DNA from: Bacillota bacterium
GTDB taxonomy: Bacteria > Bacillota > Clostridia > Lachnospirales > Lachnospiraceae
Length of the DNA stretch: 64,000 nt
NCBI GenBank assembly: GCA_023415055.1
Contig: JAEZLZ010000108.1
Span: 27,981 to 91,980 of the forward strand
Reading direction: 5' to 3'
Made by a program: the position numbers and the translations under genes. Positions 17,433 to 25,923 of this stretch are shown here, piece by piece. A model generated the notes under the pieces. It was not told where the DNA came from and ran no database searches. It was given only the letters and a program-made list of their open reading frames with translations. The stretch's first letter is position 1, and the number at the start of each line of letters is the position of its first letter.

Positions 17433-18353
17433 ATGGCAATCAATAAAGCAATGAGAATGGCACTTCGTGCATTATCTTATCCGGACTTAGATTTGAAGAA
17501 AACCTATAAGCTGCAGAGGCAGTTGAAAACAGCTGCTCATCCTGTCATTAAACCCTTATATCAGATGTGGGATCACAAGGTAAGCGTAGAAGATTACGAT
17601 ATTCCGGTGCGTATCTTCCTGCCATCTCCACAATTCGTGCTTAAGAAGCTGTTGATTTTCTTTCATGGCGGAGGCTGGGTAGTAGGCAATATCGATACCT
17701 ATTCCAATGTTTGCTCCAATATGGCGAAGCAGACAGGATGTGCGGTGATATCGGTGGATTACCGATTAGCACCGGAATATAAGTTCCCAACTGCCGTGGA
17801 GGATTGCTATGCCGTAACCAAAGAAATCTATGAAAACGCAGAGCTACTAGATGTCTGTACGGAGGATATCGCCTTAATCGGAGACAGTGCGGGTGGCAAT
17901 CTGGCAGCCGTTGTGTCTATGATGGCTAGGGATCGTGGAACCTTCCAGCCTAAGAAACAGATACTTCTTTACCCTTCTGCAGACAGCGATCACAGCGAAA
18001 CCTCCCCTTATCCCTCTGTGATCGAAAACGGGACGGATTTTTTATTAACAACCAAACGAATTAATGACTTTATTGATTTGTATATCAGTAAGGAAGAAGA
18101 CCGTAAGAATCCTTATCTGGCTCCGATTTTATCCGAGGATTTATCAAAACAGCCAAAGACGCTGATCATAACAGCGGAGTATGACCCGCTTCGGGATGAA
18201 GCAGAGGCTTATGGAAGGAAGCTCTACGAGTATGGTAATGATGTTTTGGTTTATCGAATGAAGGATGCTTTGCATGGTTTTATTTCCCTGCCGAAGCATT
18301 TTGTCCATGTCAAGCGCAGCTATGAACTGATCAATCGTTTCTTAAATTCATAA
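17433..18353 (+). CDS. Alpha/beta hydrolase, hormone-sensitive-lipase-like esterase
   Basis: A 306-residue cytosolic esterase of the alpha/beta-hydrolase fold-3 group. The oxyanion motif HGGGWVVG is at 78-85, the nucleophile Ser152 in GDSAGGN, the acid Asp251 in AEYDPLRDEA, and His281 in LHGF, so the enzyme should be active on small acyl esters. The start at 17433 is preferred (CGGAGG five bases before ATG); a TTG upstream lacks a ribosome site. The next genes encode an acyltransferase-like protein and a zinc-ribbon membrane protein, which suggests a shared acyl-group function. Substrate unknown. Confidence 0.85.
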   Translation: MAINKAMRMALRALSYPDLDLKKTYKLQRQLKTAAHPVIKPLYQMWDHKVSVEDYDIPVRIFLPSPQFVLKKLLIFFHGGGWVVGNIDTYSNVCSNMAKQTGCAVISVDYRLAPEYKFPTAVEDCYAVTKEIYENAELLDVCTEDIALIGDSAGGNLAAVVSMMARDRGTFQPKKQILLYPSADSDHSETSPYPSVIENGTDFLLTTKRINDFIDLYISKEEDRKNPYLAPILSEDLSKQPKTLIITAEYDPLRDEAEAYGRKLYEYGNDVLVYRMKDALHGFISLPKHFVHVKRSYELINRFLNS

Positions 18354-18480
18354 ATATTTGTATCATTTTGAAGAAAATGTATAGAAAAATCGTTAATACT
18401 ATTGAAAAAATAATTATGAAATAGATTTAAAATGCAATCTTCTTCCGAGGAAGAAGCAGGAAAGGGGGAGTGGTGTATCC

Positions 18481-19749
18481 ATGACAAGAAGAAAACCAAT
18501 TGAGTGGCTAAAATTAGATAACGCCGCGAAGATATTCCCTCCGAATACAAACGAAAAGGATACCAAGGTGTTCCGTTTTGTTTGTGAGCTAAAAGAGCAA
18601 ATCGACAAGGATACTCTACAGAAGGCACTTGATAAAGCATTACCTTTCTTTCCCGTCTATCAATCGGTTTTACGCAGAGGACTTTTCTGGTATTACTTTG
18701 ACAGTACCGAGGCAAAACCTGAGGTGGTTGAGGAACATAAACTCCCCTGTAGCATGCTCTATCATCCGGGTCGTAAGAATCTTCTTTTCGAAGTGTCCTA
18801 TTATAATCGCCGGATTAACCTGGAGATGTATCATGCACTGACGGATGGAACAGGAGCTCTCGGCTTTTTGAAGACCATAGTATATTATTATCTGATTCTT
18901 AAACATGAAGAGGACTTTGTTAATAAACTTCCTCACCCGGATATAGATGCCTCCTTTTCACAAAAGATGGATGACAGCTTCTTGAAGCATTACAGCGGTG
19001 ATAAGAAGCTGGATCGGATCAAGATCACTCGGGCTTATCATATCACAGGGAGACGTTCACTCGATAATCGAATGAAGATCGTCGAAGGAATCCTGTCGGT
19101 GAAGGAAGTCTTAGAGCTTGCTCATCGCTATGACACGACGATGACGGTGTTTCTGACTGCCCTGTATATCAAAGCAATCCACATGGATATGCCGGCGAGA
19201 AGCTTGAAGAATCCGGTGGTTTTAACCGTTCCGGTGAATCTGAGAACTTATTTCCCGTCGGTTACAGCAAGAAATTTCTTCACTACGATCAGTATCCGGT
19301 ATCATTTTGCAAAGAATTCGGACAAGCTGGAGGATATTATTGCGACAGTGAAGGAAGCCTTTACGAAGGAGCTGACGCAGGAGAAGCTTCGGACACATAT
19401 AAACCGATTATCTGCATTGGAGCATAATGCTTTTATGAGAGTGATTCCCTTAGTATTAAAGGATTATATTCTTCGGTTTGCCAATCATCTGAGTGACAGA
19501 GGAATCACGGCTACCTTGTCCAATATTGGTAAGATCTCGATCTCTAAGGAGCTGGTGCCTTATATTGAATTGTTTGACTGCTTTACCAGTGCACGCAGAC
19601 CGCAGATTGCTATGTGCTCCTTTGGGGACGAGCTAGTGATTAGCTTTACCTCTCCCTTTATCGGAACGGACATCCAGATGAATTTCTTCCGTATGTTAAC
19701 CAGTGAAGGCATTGCTGTCACCATTGCCTCAAATGACAAGGAAGTATAG
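18481..19749 (+). CDS. Condensation-domain/alcohol-acetyltransferase-like acyltransferase
   Basis: The 422-residue protein shows an HxxxDG motif at His118-Asp122 (YHALTDGTGALGFL), the active-site signature shared by non-ribosomal condensation domains, carnitine/alcohol acyltransferases and wax-ester synthases. It lacks any carrier or adenylation domain, so it is a free-standing enzyme. Later blocks such as VVLTVPVNLRTYFPS and LSNIGKISI resemble the second half of this fold. AAAGGGGGAG precedes the ATG. It lies between an esterase and a zinc-ribbon membrane protein. It probably transfers an acyl group to an alcohol or amine; donor and acceptor are unknown. Confidence 0.65.
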   Translation: MTRRKPIEWLKLDNAAKIFPPNTNEKDTKVFRFVCELKEQIDKDTLQKALDKALPFFPVYQSVLRRGLFWYYFDSTEAKPEVVEEHKLPCSMLYHPGRKNLLFEVSYYNRRINLEMYHALTDGTGALGFLKTIVYYYLILKHEEDFVNKLPHPDIDASFSQKMDDSFLKHYSGDKKLDRIKITRAYHITGRRSLDNRMKIVEGILSVKEVLELAHRYDTTMTVFLTALYIKAIHMDMPARSLKNPVVLTVPVNLRTYFPSVTARNFFTTISIRYHFAKNSDKLEDIIATVKEAFTKELTQEKLRTHINRLSALEHNAFMRVIPLVLKDYILRFANHLSDRGITATLSNIGKISISKELVPYIELFDCFTSARRPQIAMCSFGDELVISFTSPFIGTDIQMNFFRMLTSEGIAVTIASNDKEV

Positions 19750-19760
19750 GAGGCGGGAAG

Positions 19761-20441
19761 ATGCAGAACTGTGAGAATTGTAAAATAACTTTGAAGGGAA
19801 ATTATGACGTCTGTCCACTCTGCGGCGGGTTATTGCAAGAGAAGGGTGAAGGCAAAGCAACTTCACAATTAGAAGAAGTGTTTCCAAATATACCGACGAT
19901 CTTCCAGGAATTTAATATCTTTATCCGAATCATCATCATGATCTCATTGGCGGCAATTATCATCAGCTTTGCAGTGAATCTGATCTTTACCAAGGATTCC
20001 AGGTGGTCGCTGATTGTAGCTGCGAGCATCGCCTGTATGTGGATAAGCTTATTTATCATTATACGTAAAAAGAATAATATACCAAAGACGATTATCTGGC
20101 AGGTAGCCCTGATTGGGATATTATCCGTATTGTGGGATTGGTCGATGGGATGGTTGGGATGGTCCATCAATTTTGTTATCCCCGGTATCTGTATCGGAGC
20201 TATGGTGGTAATGGCAATTGCAGCAAAGATATTAAAGATCGGCGTCAGAGATCTGCTGGTATATCTGTTTATTGATATCATATTTGGTTTTGTTCCGGTT
20301 ATATTCATATTGTCGGGAGATCTATACATCACCTTTCCTTCTGTCATCTGCGTAGCAACCAGCGCAATCAGCCTGTCGGCAATTGTGCTGTTTGAAGGGG
20401 ATAATATGAAATCAGAATTAAAGAAAAAGATGCATATATGA
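19761..20441 (+). CDS. Zinc-ribbon membrane protein (DUF6320-like)
   Basis: The N-terminus holds a four-cysteine zinc ribbon (Cys4, Cys7, Cys18, Cys21: NCENC and CPLCG). From about residue 50 there are six or so hydrophobic segments, so the protein sits in the membrane with the ribbon in the cytosol. It starts 11 bases after the acyltransferase-like gene and is surely cotranscribed with it. I link it to the Lachnospiraceae DUF6320 group from memory. Function unknown. Confidence 0.6.
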   Translation: MQNCENCKITLKGNYDVCPLCGGLLQEKGEGKATSQLEEVFPNIPTIFQEFNIFIRIIIMISLAAIIISFAVNLIFTKDSRWSLIVAASIACMWISLFIIIRKKNNIPKTIIWQVALIGILSVLWDWSMGWLGWSINFVIPGICIGAMVVMAIAAKILKIGVRDLLVYLFIDIIFGFVPVIFILSGDLYITFPSVICVATSAISLSAIVLFEGDNMKSELKKKMHI

Positions 20442-20494
20442 CAGTGTAAAACAAAAGTCAGGAAGACAGAGTAATGACATAAAGGGGAGGGTCT

Positions 20495-21166
20495 ATGAAT
20501 TCATATCATTTAAAACTAATTGCTATCATCACAATGCTTATCGATCATATCGGAGCTGTTTTCATTCCAAGAAGTACAACGCTCTATCTTGTGATGCGTT
20601 GTATCGGAAGATTAGCGTTTCCCATCTTTGTGTTCTTATTGGTAGAGGGCTTTTATCATACCAGAGATGTAAAGAAATACCTGCTTCGACTTGGAGCCTT
20701 TGCCTTTCTGTCTGAGATTCCCTTCGATCTGGCTTTCTATGGAAAAACATTGGAGTTTACTCATCAGAATATCTTCTTTACCTTATTCTTAGGGTTGGCT
20801 TGTATGTATCTAATGAGTCGTGCTGAGAATGCATTTCGTGAAAATGTTATTTTGATAAATCTGTTCCGGATAGGATTAATTCTCATATTCTGTTTGCTTG
20901 CTTATTATTTGAAAACGGATTATGATTATCGGGGAGTCCTTTTAATTATCGGATTTTATCTGTTTCGTGGAAATAAGGCATTACTCACTGCTACCTTGTT
21001 GTTCGTCTCAGGCTATTTGTTGGGATATATTAATGGACTGGCTACCTTTTCAATTATTCCGATTGCCTTTTATGACGGAAAGAAGGGCAAAAGTATAAAA
21101 TATGCATTTTATATCTTTTACCCTGCTCACCTGCTGGTCTTGGCACTCATTAAAATAATGCTTTAA
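20495..21166 (+). CDS. TraX-like membrane acyltransferase
   Basis: A 223-residue polytopic membrane protein. The N-terminal segment KLIAIITMLIDHIGAVF and the block MRCIGRLAFPIFVFLLVEGFYHTRDVKKYLLRLGAFAFLSEIPFDLAFYG follow the TraX family, whose founding member acetylates F-pilin; chromosomal copies in Firmicutes have no known target. AAAGGGGAGGG precedes the ATG. Its place directly behind an esterase, an acyltransferase-like protein and a zinc-ribbon membrane protein hints at cell-surface acylation. No conjugation genes are near, so a pilin role is unlikely. Confidence 0.75.
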   Translation: MNSYHLKLIAIITMLIDHIGAVFIPRSTTLYLVMRCIGRLAFPIFVFLLVEGFYHTRDVKKYLLRLGAFAFLSEIPFDLAFYGKTLEFTHQNIFFTLFLGLACMYLMSRAENAFRENVILINLFRIGLILIFCLLAYYLKTDYDYRGVLLIIGFYLFRGNKALLTATLLFVSGYLLGYINGLATFSIIPIAFYDGKKGKSIKYAFYIFYPAHLLVLALIKIML

Positions 21167-21339
21167 ATATCACTATAAGCATCAGGATGTTGTTCATAAT
21201 CATTAATGTGTGAAGTATAGCGAAGGTCTTCACCAGATACATATGGTTTATCGGGATAGTAATGTCTTTCATCAAAGCTTTGGACACTACTAAAGGATGG
21301 GAAACGATAATAATTTTTCCTGGCAGGTTCAAAATACAT
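21163..21339 (-). CDS. Small tyrosine-rich protein, 58 aa, unknown
   Basis: A 58-residue frame begins MYFEPARKNYYRFPSFSS and ends HPDAYSDI. It is preceded by AAGGAGG at nine bases, a strong ribosome site, which is why I call it real. It is rich in Tyr, Asp and Ser with no membrane segment and no cysteine. Its stop codon overlaps the stop of the TraX-like gene on the opposite strand by four bases. No family recognised. Confidence 0.6.
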   Translation of the reverse strand: MYFEPARKNYYRFPSFSSVQSFDERHYYPDKPYVSGEDLRYTSHINDYEQHPDAYSDI

Positions 21340-21480
21340 GATAACAAACCTCCTTAATCAATTGTTCTATTCTTATTGTTTGATATTCGATATGGATCTA
21401 TACTAGGAATTCAAATACGATTTTACATTTTTTTCTAACATTCAGTTGGCTTAAACGATACTATTTTAGGGGAGTAACCT

Positions 21481-21981
21481 ATGATTTCACTGACAATAAC
21501 CGAAGTAAAGTCCTTTATGGCTAAGCTTCTTGCGCAGAATACCTTTGATAATTTTATATTAAAAGAGATGGAGCTTTCGACCTTTATCAACTTTACCATA
21601 AGCGGTCAGTTAAATGAAGCATTCTTCACAACGGAAGAGCTTCAGGAGAGAGGCGAACATACCCACAGTGTACTATGGAGTGAGGTACGTACGATTGCCT
21701 TTTCTATGATTAAGGGACATAAAACACCTCTTGCCTTAAAGATTGTATTCCAATTGCCAAGACCACTTTGTGAGGAGTTGGTACAGCAATCCGGAGGAAG
21801 AATAAAGAGCGAAGAGGTTGGAGGCTTATACCTGAATGTCCGTTTTGAGAAAAATGAGTTACACATCATCACCGGGACAGCGATCAAGACCTTTACTCTG
21901 GATAAGACATTAGAGCAGGTATGGGACCTTCGGGTAAAGCAGATCTTAAAAGAGCAGGGAATTGCTTTTGAAGAGGAATGA
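21481..21981 (+). CDS. DUF5721-like protein
   Basis: A 166-residue soluble protein beginning MISLTITEVKSFMAKLLAQNTFDNF. It has no signal peptide and alternates short strands and helices; the pattern FEKNELHIITGTAIKTFTLDKTLEQVWD matches what I recall of the Lachnospiraceae family DUF5721. It stands alone in front of htpG, with its own ribosome site (TAGGGGAG). Function is unknown. Confidence 0.6.
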   Translation: MISLTITEVKSFMAKLLAQNTFDNFILKEMELSTFINFTISGQLNEAFFTTEELQERGEHTHSVLWSEVRTIAFSMIKGHKTPLALKIVFQLPRPLCEELVQQSGGRIKSEEVGGLYLNVRFEKNELHIITGTAIKTFTLDKTLEQVWDLRVKQILKEQGIAFEEE

Positions 21982-22051
21982 TAATAAAGTATAGTATACA
22001 AAGTGGACTGTACGCACATATAGATACATCTGACTCGCCTTATAAAACTTG

Positions 22052-22078
22052 TTAGCACTCTTGGTTAAAGAGTGCTAA
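22052..22078. promoter_or_regulatory. CIRCE element (HrcA operator) upstream of htpG
   Basis: TTAGCACTC - nine bases - GAGTGCTAA is a perfect match to the CIRCE consensus bound by the heat-shock repressor HrcA. It lies eight bases upstream of the -35 of the htpG promoter. Confidence 0.92.
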
Positions 22079-22085
22079 TTTTGTC

Positions 22086-22114
22086 TTGACAATTCTATTT
22101 GGGAGTATTATCAT
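22086..22114 (+). promoter_or_regulatory. Sigma-A type promoter of htpG
   Basis: TTGACA (22086-22091), 17-base spacer, TATCAT (22109-22114). The leader is about 90 bases. The nearby CIRCE element marks it as heat-shock controlled. Confidence 0.75.
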
Positions 22115-22209
22115 ATCATTTGAAGTACTACTGAAATAGAAGTAATGCGACAGACAGAGGAAGACTAACTGTACCGGCATTATTAGAAAATAAGTAAAAA
22201 GGAGTTGTT

Positions 22210-24276
22210 ATGATGAGCACAGAACGTGGCAATTTATCGATTCATTCGGAAAACCTGTTTCCAATTATCAAGAAGTGGTTATATTCTGACCACGACATTT
22301 TTGTTAGGGAGTTGATCTCAAATGGCAGCGATGCAATCACCAAGCTGAAGAAACTGGAAGTAATGGGTGAGGCAGAGCTACCTGAAGACAATCATTATCA
22401 AATTACAGTAACTGTGAATCCCGAGGAGAAGACGATCCGTTTCTCCGATAACGGAATTGGTATGACAGCAGATGAAGTTCGGGAATATATCAACCAGATC
22501 GCATTTTCCGGTGCTCAGAAATTCCTTGAGCAGTATAAGGATAAGACAAATGAGGATCAGATTATCGGTCATTTCGGTCTTGGATTCTATTCTGCCTTCA
22601 TGGTAGCGGCACGTGTAAGTATCGATACCTTGTCTTGGCAAACAGATGCTTCTCCGGTGCATTGGGAATCTGACGGCGGTACGGAATATGAGATGAGTGA
22701 GGGTACCAAGACGGAACGCGGTACAGATATCACCTTATATTTAAACGATGCAAGCTATGAATTCTCCAACGAATATCGCGTGAAGGAAGTCCTAAATAAA
22801 TATTGCTCCTTTATGCCTGTGGAGATCTACTTTGTCAATGCAAATGCTAAGGTAGAAGAGACCAAGGAGGAAGTGATTGACGCTTCTGTAGAGGAAGATG
22901 GTACCGTAGAAGAGGCAAAGAAGGAGAAGAAGCCGGAGCCGATCAATAATGTGAATCCCCTGTGGGCGAAGCATCCGAATGATTGCACTGAGGAGGATTA
23001 CAAGAAATTCTATCGTGAATTATTCCATGACTATAAGGAGCCTTTATTCTGGATTCACCTGAACATGGATTATCCGTTCAACTTAAAGGGCATTCTGTAT
23101 TTCCCGAAGATCAATACCGAATACGATTCCTTAGAGGGCCTGATCAAGCTATACAGCAATCAAGTATTTATCGCAGATAATATTAAAGAAGTAATTCCTG
23201 AATTCCTTATGTTACTTAAGGGAGTCATCGATTGTCCGGATCTTCCGCTGAATGTTTCCAGAAGTGCACTGCAGAATGACGGCTTTGTGAAGAAGATCTC
23301 CGAATACATCTCCAAGAAGGTGGCAGATAAGCTGACCGGAATGTATAAGGTGGAGAGAGAAAGCTATGAGAAGTTCTGGGATGATATCAGTCCCTTCGTG
23401 AAGTTTGGTTTCTTAAAGGATGAGAAGTTCCGTGAGAAGGTGAAGGATGTAATCATCTTTAAGAACCTGGAGGATAAATATGTGACCCTGGCAGAATATA
23501 TTGCCTCAAAGAAGGGCACAGAAGAAGCTGTTGAAGAGAAGAGTGAGGATAAGGTTCCTGAGACTCCTGTTCATGACGAGAACTATGATCATGAGCATAA
23601 GGATGGATGCGAATGCGGACACGATCACAGCCATGAAGAGGACGAAGAGGTTATAGATGAGGATAAGAAATTAACCATCTATTATGTAACCGATGTAAAG
23701 CAGCAGAGCCAGTATATCAATATGTTCAAGGAAGCTGGCAGTGATGCATTTGTCCTGACACACAACATCGATCAGCCCTTCATCACACAACTGGAATATC
23801 AGGATCAGACCATCCGCTTCCAGCGTATTGATGCTGACATCAGTGAAGGCTTTAAGGATACGATCAAGAAGAAAGATCAGAAGGTCTTAAAGAATAACAC
23901 GGAAGCGATGACAACACTGTTCCGTAAGGTACTCAGCAAGGATAAACTAGAAGTCAAGGTGGATAAATTTAAGAATGAGAAGGTATCCTCCGTCATGACC
24001 TTGTCTGAGGAGAGTCGCAGAATGCAGGATATGATGCGTATGTATAATATGTCAGGTATGGATATGGGCGGTTTTGACGGTGGTGAGACTTTGGTGCTTA
24101 ACGCAAACAATAAGCTGGTTCAATATATTCTCACGAATGAAAATGCAGAGCTTACTCCGATGATCTGTGAACAGCTCTATGATCTGGCGCTCCTTAGTCA
24201 TAAGCCTCTGGAGCCGGAAGCAATGACGAAGTTCGTACAAAGAAGCAATGATATTATGATGCTGCTTGCGAAATAA
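22210..24276 (+). CDS. htpG: Hsp90-family chaperone HtpG
   Basis: ATP-driven cytosolic chaperone. The GHKL ATPase domain opens with FLRELISNASDA-like FVRELISNGSDAITKL, then DNGIGMT and GHFGLGFYSAFMVA (lid). The middle domain carries FPLKGILYFP-like and DCPDLPLNVSRSALQND segments. The 688-residue protein is longer than E. coli HtpG (about 624) because of two acidic insertions: residues 212-240 (Glu/Lys-rich) and about 437-485, which holds a His/Cys cluster (DHEHKDGCECGHDHSHEED). GAGTTGTT precedes two ATGs (22210 and 22213); either may be used. Controlled by the CIRCE element just upstream. Confidence 0.95.
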   Translation: MMSTERGNLSIHSENLFPIIKKWLYSDHDIFVRELISNGSDAITKLKKLEVMGEAELPEDNHYQITVTVNPEEKTIRFSDNGIGMTADEVREYINQIAFSGAQKFLEQYKDKTNEDQIIGHFGLGFYSAFMVAARVSIDTLSWQTDASPVHWESDGGTEYEMSEGTKTERGTDITLYLNDASYEFSNEYRVKEVLNKYCSFMPVEIYFVNANAKVEETKEEVIDASVEEDGTVEEAKKEKKPEPINNVNPLWAKHPNDCTEEDYKKFYRELFHDYKEPLFWIHLNMDYPFNLKGILYFPKINTEYDSLEGLIKLYSNQVFIADNIKEVIPEFLMLLKGVIDCPDLPLNVSRSALQNDGFVKKISEYISKKVADKLTGMYKVERESYEKFWDDISPFVKFGFLKDEKFREKVKDVIIFKNLEDKYVTLAEYIASKKGTEEAVEEKSEDKVPETPVHDENYDHEHKDGCECGHDHSHEEDEEVIDEDKKLTIYYVTDVKQQSQYINMFKEAGSDAFVLTHNIDQPFITQLEYQDQTIRFQRIDADISEGFKDTIKKKDQKVLKNNTEAMTTLFRKVLSKDKLEVKVDKFKNEKVSSVMTLSEESRRMQDMMRMYNMSGMDMGGFDGGETLVLNANNKLVQYILTNENAELTPMICEQLYDLALLSHKPLEPEAMTKFVQRSNDIMMLLAK

Positions 24277-24306
24277 ATATATTTAGAAAATTGTTTTATA
24301 CTATAG

Positions 24307-24342
24307 AAGGAAAGGTGGTTTAATTACTGCCTTTCCTTTTTT
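24307..24342 (+). terminator. Terminator of htpG
   Basis: AAGGAAAGG and CCTTTCCTT form a perfect 9-bp stem followed by a run of T residues, 30 bases after the htpG stop. Confidence 0.85.
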
Positions 24343-24724
24343 GGTGTTATTTTGATTTTAGTATCAAAGTCCGTTAATAACTTATCTCAGATCAATTCTC
24401 AATATTTATTAAAATAAAAGGGATACGAATATGAAATACTTCATGATTGGTAATAATATGATAGGAGATATGGTGGCAGGACGCATACCTGCCGTGTTCC
24501 TTTTAGTATCCTAAAATAGTTTTATAAAATTTATATAAATCTATAGTTACCTCTTGATTATACTACCAGGATTATGGTATGCTATTATATAGTAATGAAA
24601 ACTACATTGTGTAGTGACCAAACCCGAAGATATGTTTACGATTACAATATAAGTAAATATTAGGATATTGTAAGAAGAATATAAAAAGTAGTAGAATGAA
24701 TTTTTAAAACAGGAGGATAAAAAG
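24343..24724. other. Intergenic region before the first degV gene
   Basis: About 380 AT-rich bases. A GGCAGG/CCTGCC hairpin lies near 24475-24493. A possible promoter is TTGATT (24554-24559) with TATGCT (24578-24583), an 18-base spacer and a TGG extended -10. Otherwise nothing seen. Confidence 0.4.
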
Positions 24725-25561
24725 ATGTCATACAGAATTATTGGAGACAGCTGCACGGATTTACCGAAGGAATTGAAGGAGGATTCGCATTTTAAGCTCG
24801 TACCCTTAACTCTAATTGTGGATGATGTTTCGATAGTAGATGACGAGACCTTTAACCAGGAAGATTTTCTTAGACGTGTGAAAGCTTGTCCTACCAGTCC
24901 AAAGTCAGCTTGTCCTTCTCCGGAGGATTATATGAAGCATTTTGACTGTGAAGGAGACGTGTATGTGATTACCCTTTCTTCCCCCTTAAGCGGCTCCTAC
25001 AACAGTGCTGAGCTTGCCAAAAAATTATATTTGGAGGAGCATCCGGATAAGAACATTGAAGTATTCGATTCCCATTCTGCGTCTGTAGGTCAGGTTCTGA
25101 TTGCTATGAAGATTAAGGAATTGATTGAAGCACATCATCCCTTTAAAGAAGTGGTTGAGAAGGTTCATACCTTCCGTGACGGATTAAAGACAAAATTTGT
25201 ACTGGAATCGTTAGATGCGCTTCGCAAGAACGGTAGATTAACGAACCTTCAGGCAATCATCGCAAGTGTATTAAGCATTAAGCCTGTGATGGGAGCCACC
25301 CCGGAAGGTACGATCTGCAAGGTTGACCAGGCAAGAGGAATCAATAAAGCCCTGTTGCTTATGGCAAAATGCATCGAGGAGGATGTGATCAAACCTTCTG
25401 AGAAGATCATCGGAATAGCTCATTGCAATAATCGGGAAAGAGCTGAATTTGTGAAGGAAGAGATACTTAAGAGAATTCCCTTCAAGGGCTGCTTTATTGT
25501 AGATACCGCAGGTGTCAGTTCCTTATATGCCAGTGAGGGTGGAATTATCGCAGCTTACTAG
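24725..25561 (+). CDS. DegV-family fatty-acid-binding protein
   Basis: A 278-residue cytosolic protein of the DegV (FakB-like) family, which binds a fatty acid and presents it to the kinase FakA for incorporation of exogenous fatty acids. Typical segments: IIGDSCTDLP at the N-terminus, VYVITLSSPLSGSYNSAELAK, VFDSHSASVGQ and RKNGRLTNLQAIIASVLSIKPVM. AGGAGG lies 7 bases before the ATG. No fakA is in the window. A second DegV gene lies at 29.6 kb on the other strand; the two differ strongly and probably bind different acids. Confidence 0.85.
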   Translation: MSYRIIGDSCTDLPKELKEDSHFKLVPLTLIVDDVSIVDDETFNQEDFLRRVKACPTSPKSACPSPEDYMKHFDCEGDVYVITLSSPLSGSYNSAELAKKLYLEEHPDKNIEVFDSHSASVGQVLIAMKIKELIEAHHPFKEVVEKVHTFRDGLKTKFVLESLDALRKNGRLTNLQAIIASVLSIKPVMGATPEGTICKVDQARGINKALLLMAKCIEEDVIKPSEKIIGIAHCNNRERAEFVKEEILKRIPFKGCFIVDTAGVSSLYASEGGIIAAY

Positions 25562-25635
25562 GTATTTACTGAGGACGAAAGATAGAATTCAGCAACGAGC
25601 AAATAAAGTCCGGAAACTAGTAAATAAAATTCAAC

Positions 25636-25683
25636 AACGCAGGATTAAGTCGTGCCCAGTGCACCTCTTTCTCCTGCGTTTTT
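25636..25683 (+). terminator. Terminator after the first degV gene
   Basis: AACGCAGGA pairs with TCCTGCGTT, closing a 27-base loop, followed by TTT. Confidence 0.6.
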
Positions 25684-25856
25684 GCATGAAATAGAGCGTG
25701 AGAAAAGTGGGAACAGGAGCAGGAGGGCCTTGCACCCAGAAGAAAGCAAGAAGATATGTCAGGAGAAAAGCAATAGAGTTTGAAGATTAAGGATTAAGGT
25801 AAAGCAAGGGTTTGAGTGGGATGGGAGTCGTTGAATAACTACATTAGATTTGCTAC

Positions 25857-25885
25857 TTGTAATTCTAACAAGTGTTAGATATAAT
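25857..25885 (+). promoter_or_regulatory. Promoter of the TetR/hydrolase pair
   Basis: TTGTAA (25857-25862), a 17-base spacer and TATAAT (25880-25885). The first TetR operator fills the spacer almost exactly and the second begins just after the -10. Confidence 0.8.
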
Positions 25886-25904
25886 AGATCTAACACTTGT
25901 TAGA
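25864..25904. promoter_or_regulatory. Paired TetR-type operators
   Basis: TCTAACAAGTGTTAGA (25864-25879) and TCTAACACTTGTTAGA (25889-25904) are each palindromes with 7-bp arms and are exact reverse complements of one another; centres are 25 bp apart. They flank the -10 box and lie just before the TetR-family start codon, so they are almost certainly its own binding sites. Confidence 0.85.
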
Positions 25905-25923
25905 TAGAAATTGGAGCGATTGA

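Noticed and set aside
20495..21166. TraX-like gene as evidence for a conjugative element
   Set aside because: No relaxase, type IV secretion, integrase or transfer origin lies in the window, and chromosomal TraX-like genes are common in Firmicutes.
24431..24514. 27-codon frame MKYFMIGNN in the htpG-degV gap
   Set aside because: No ribosome site at a proper distance and no other support.
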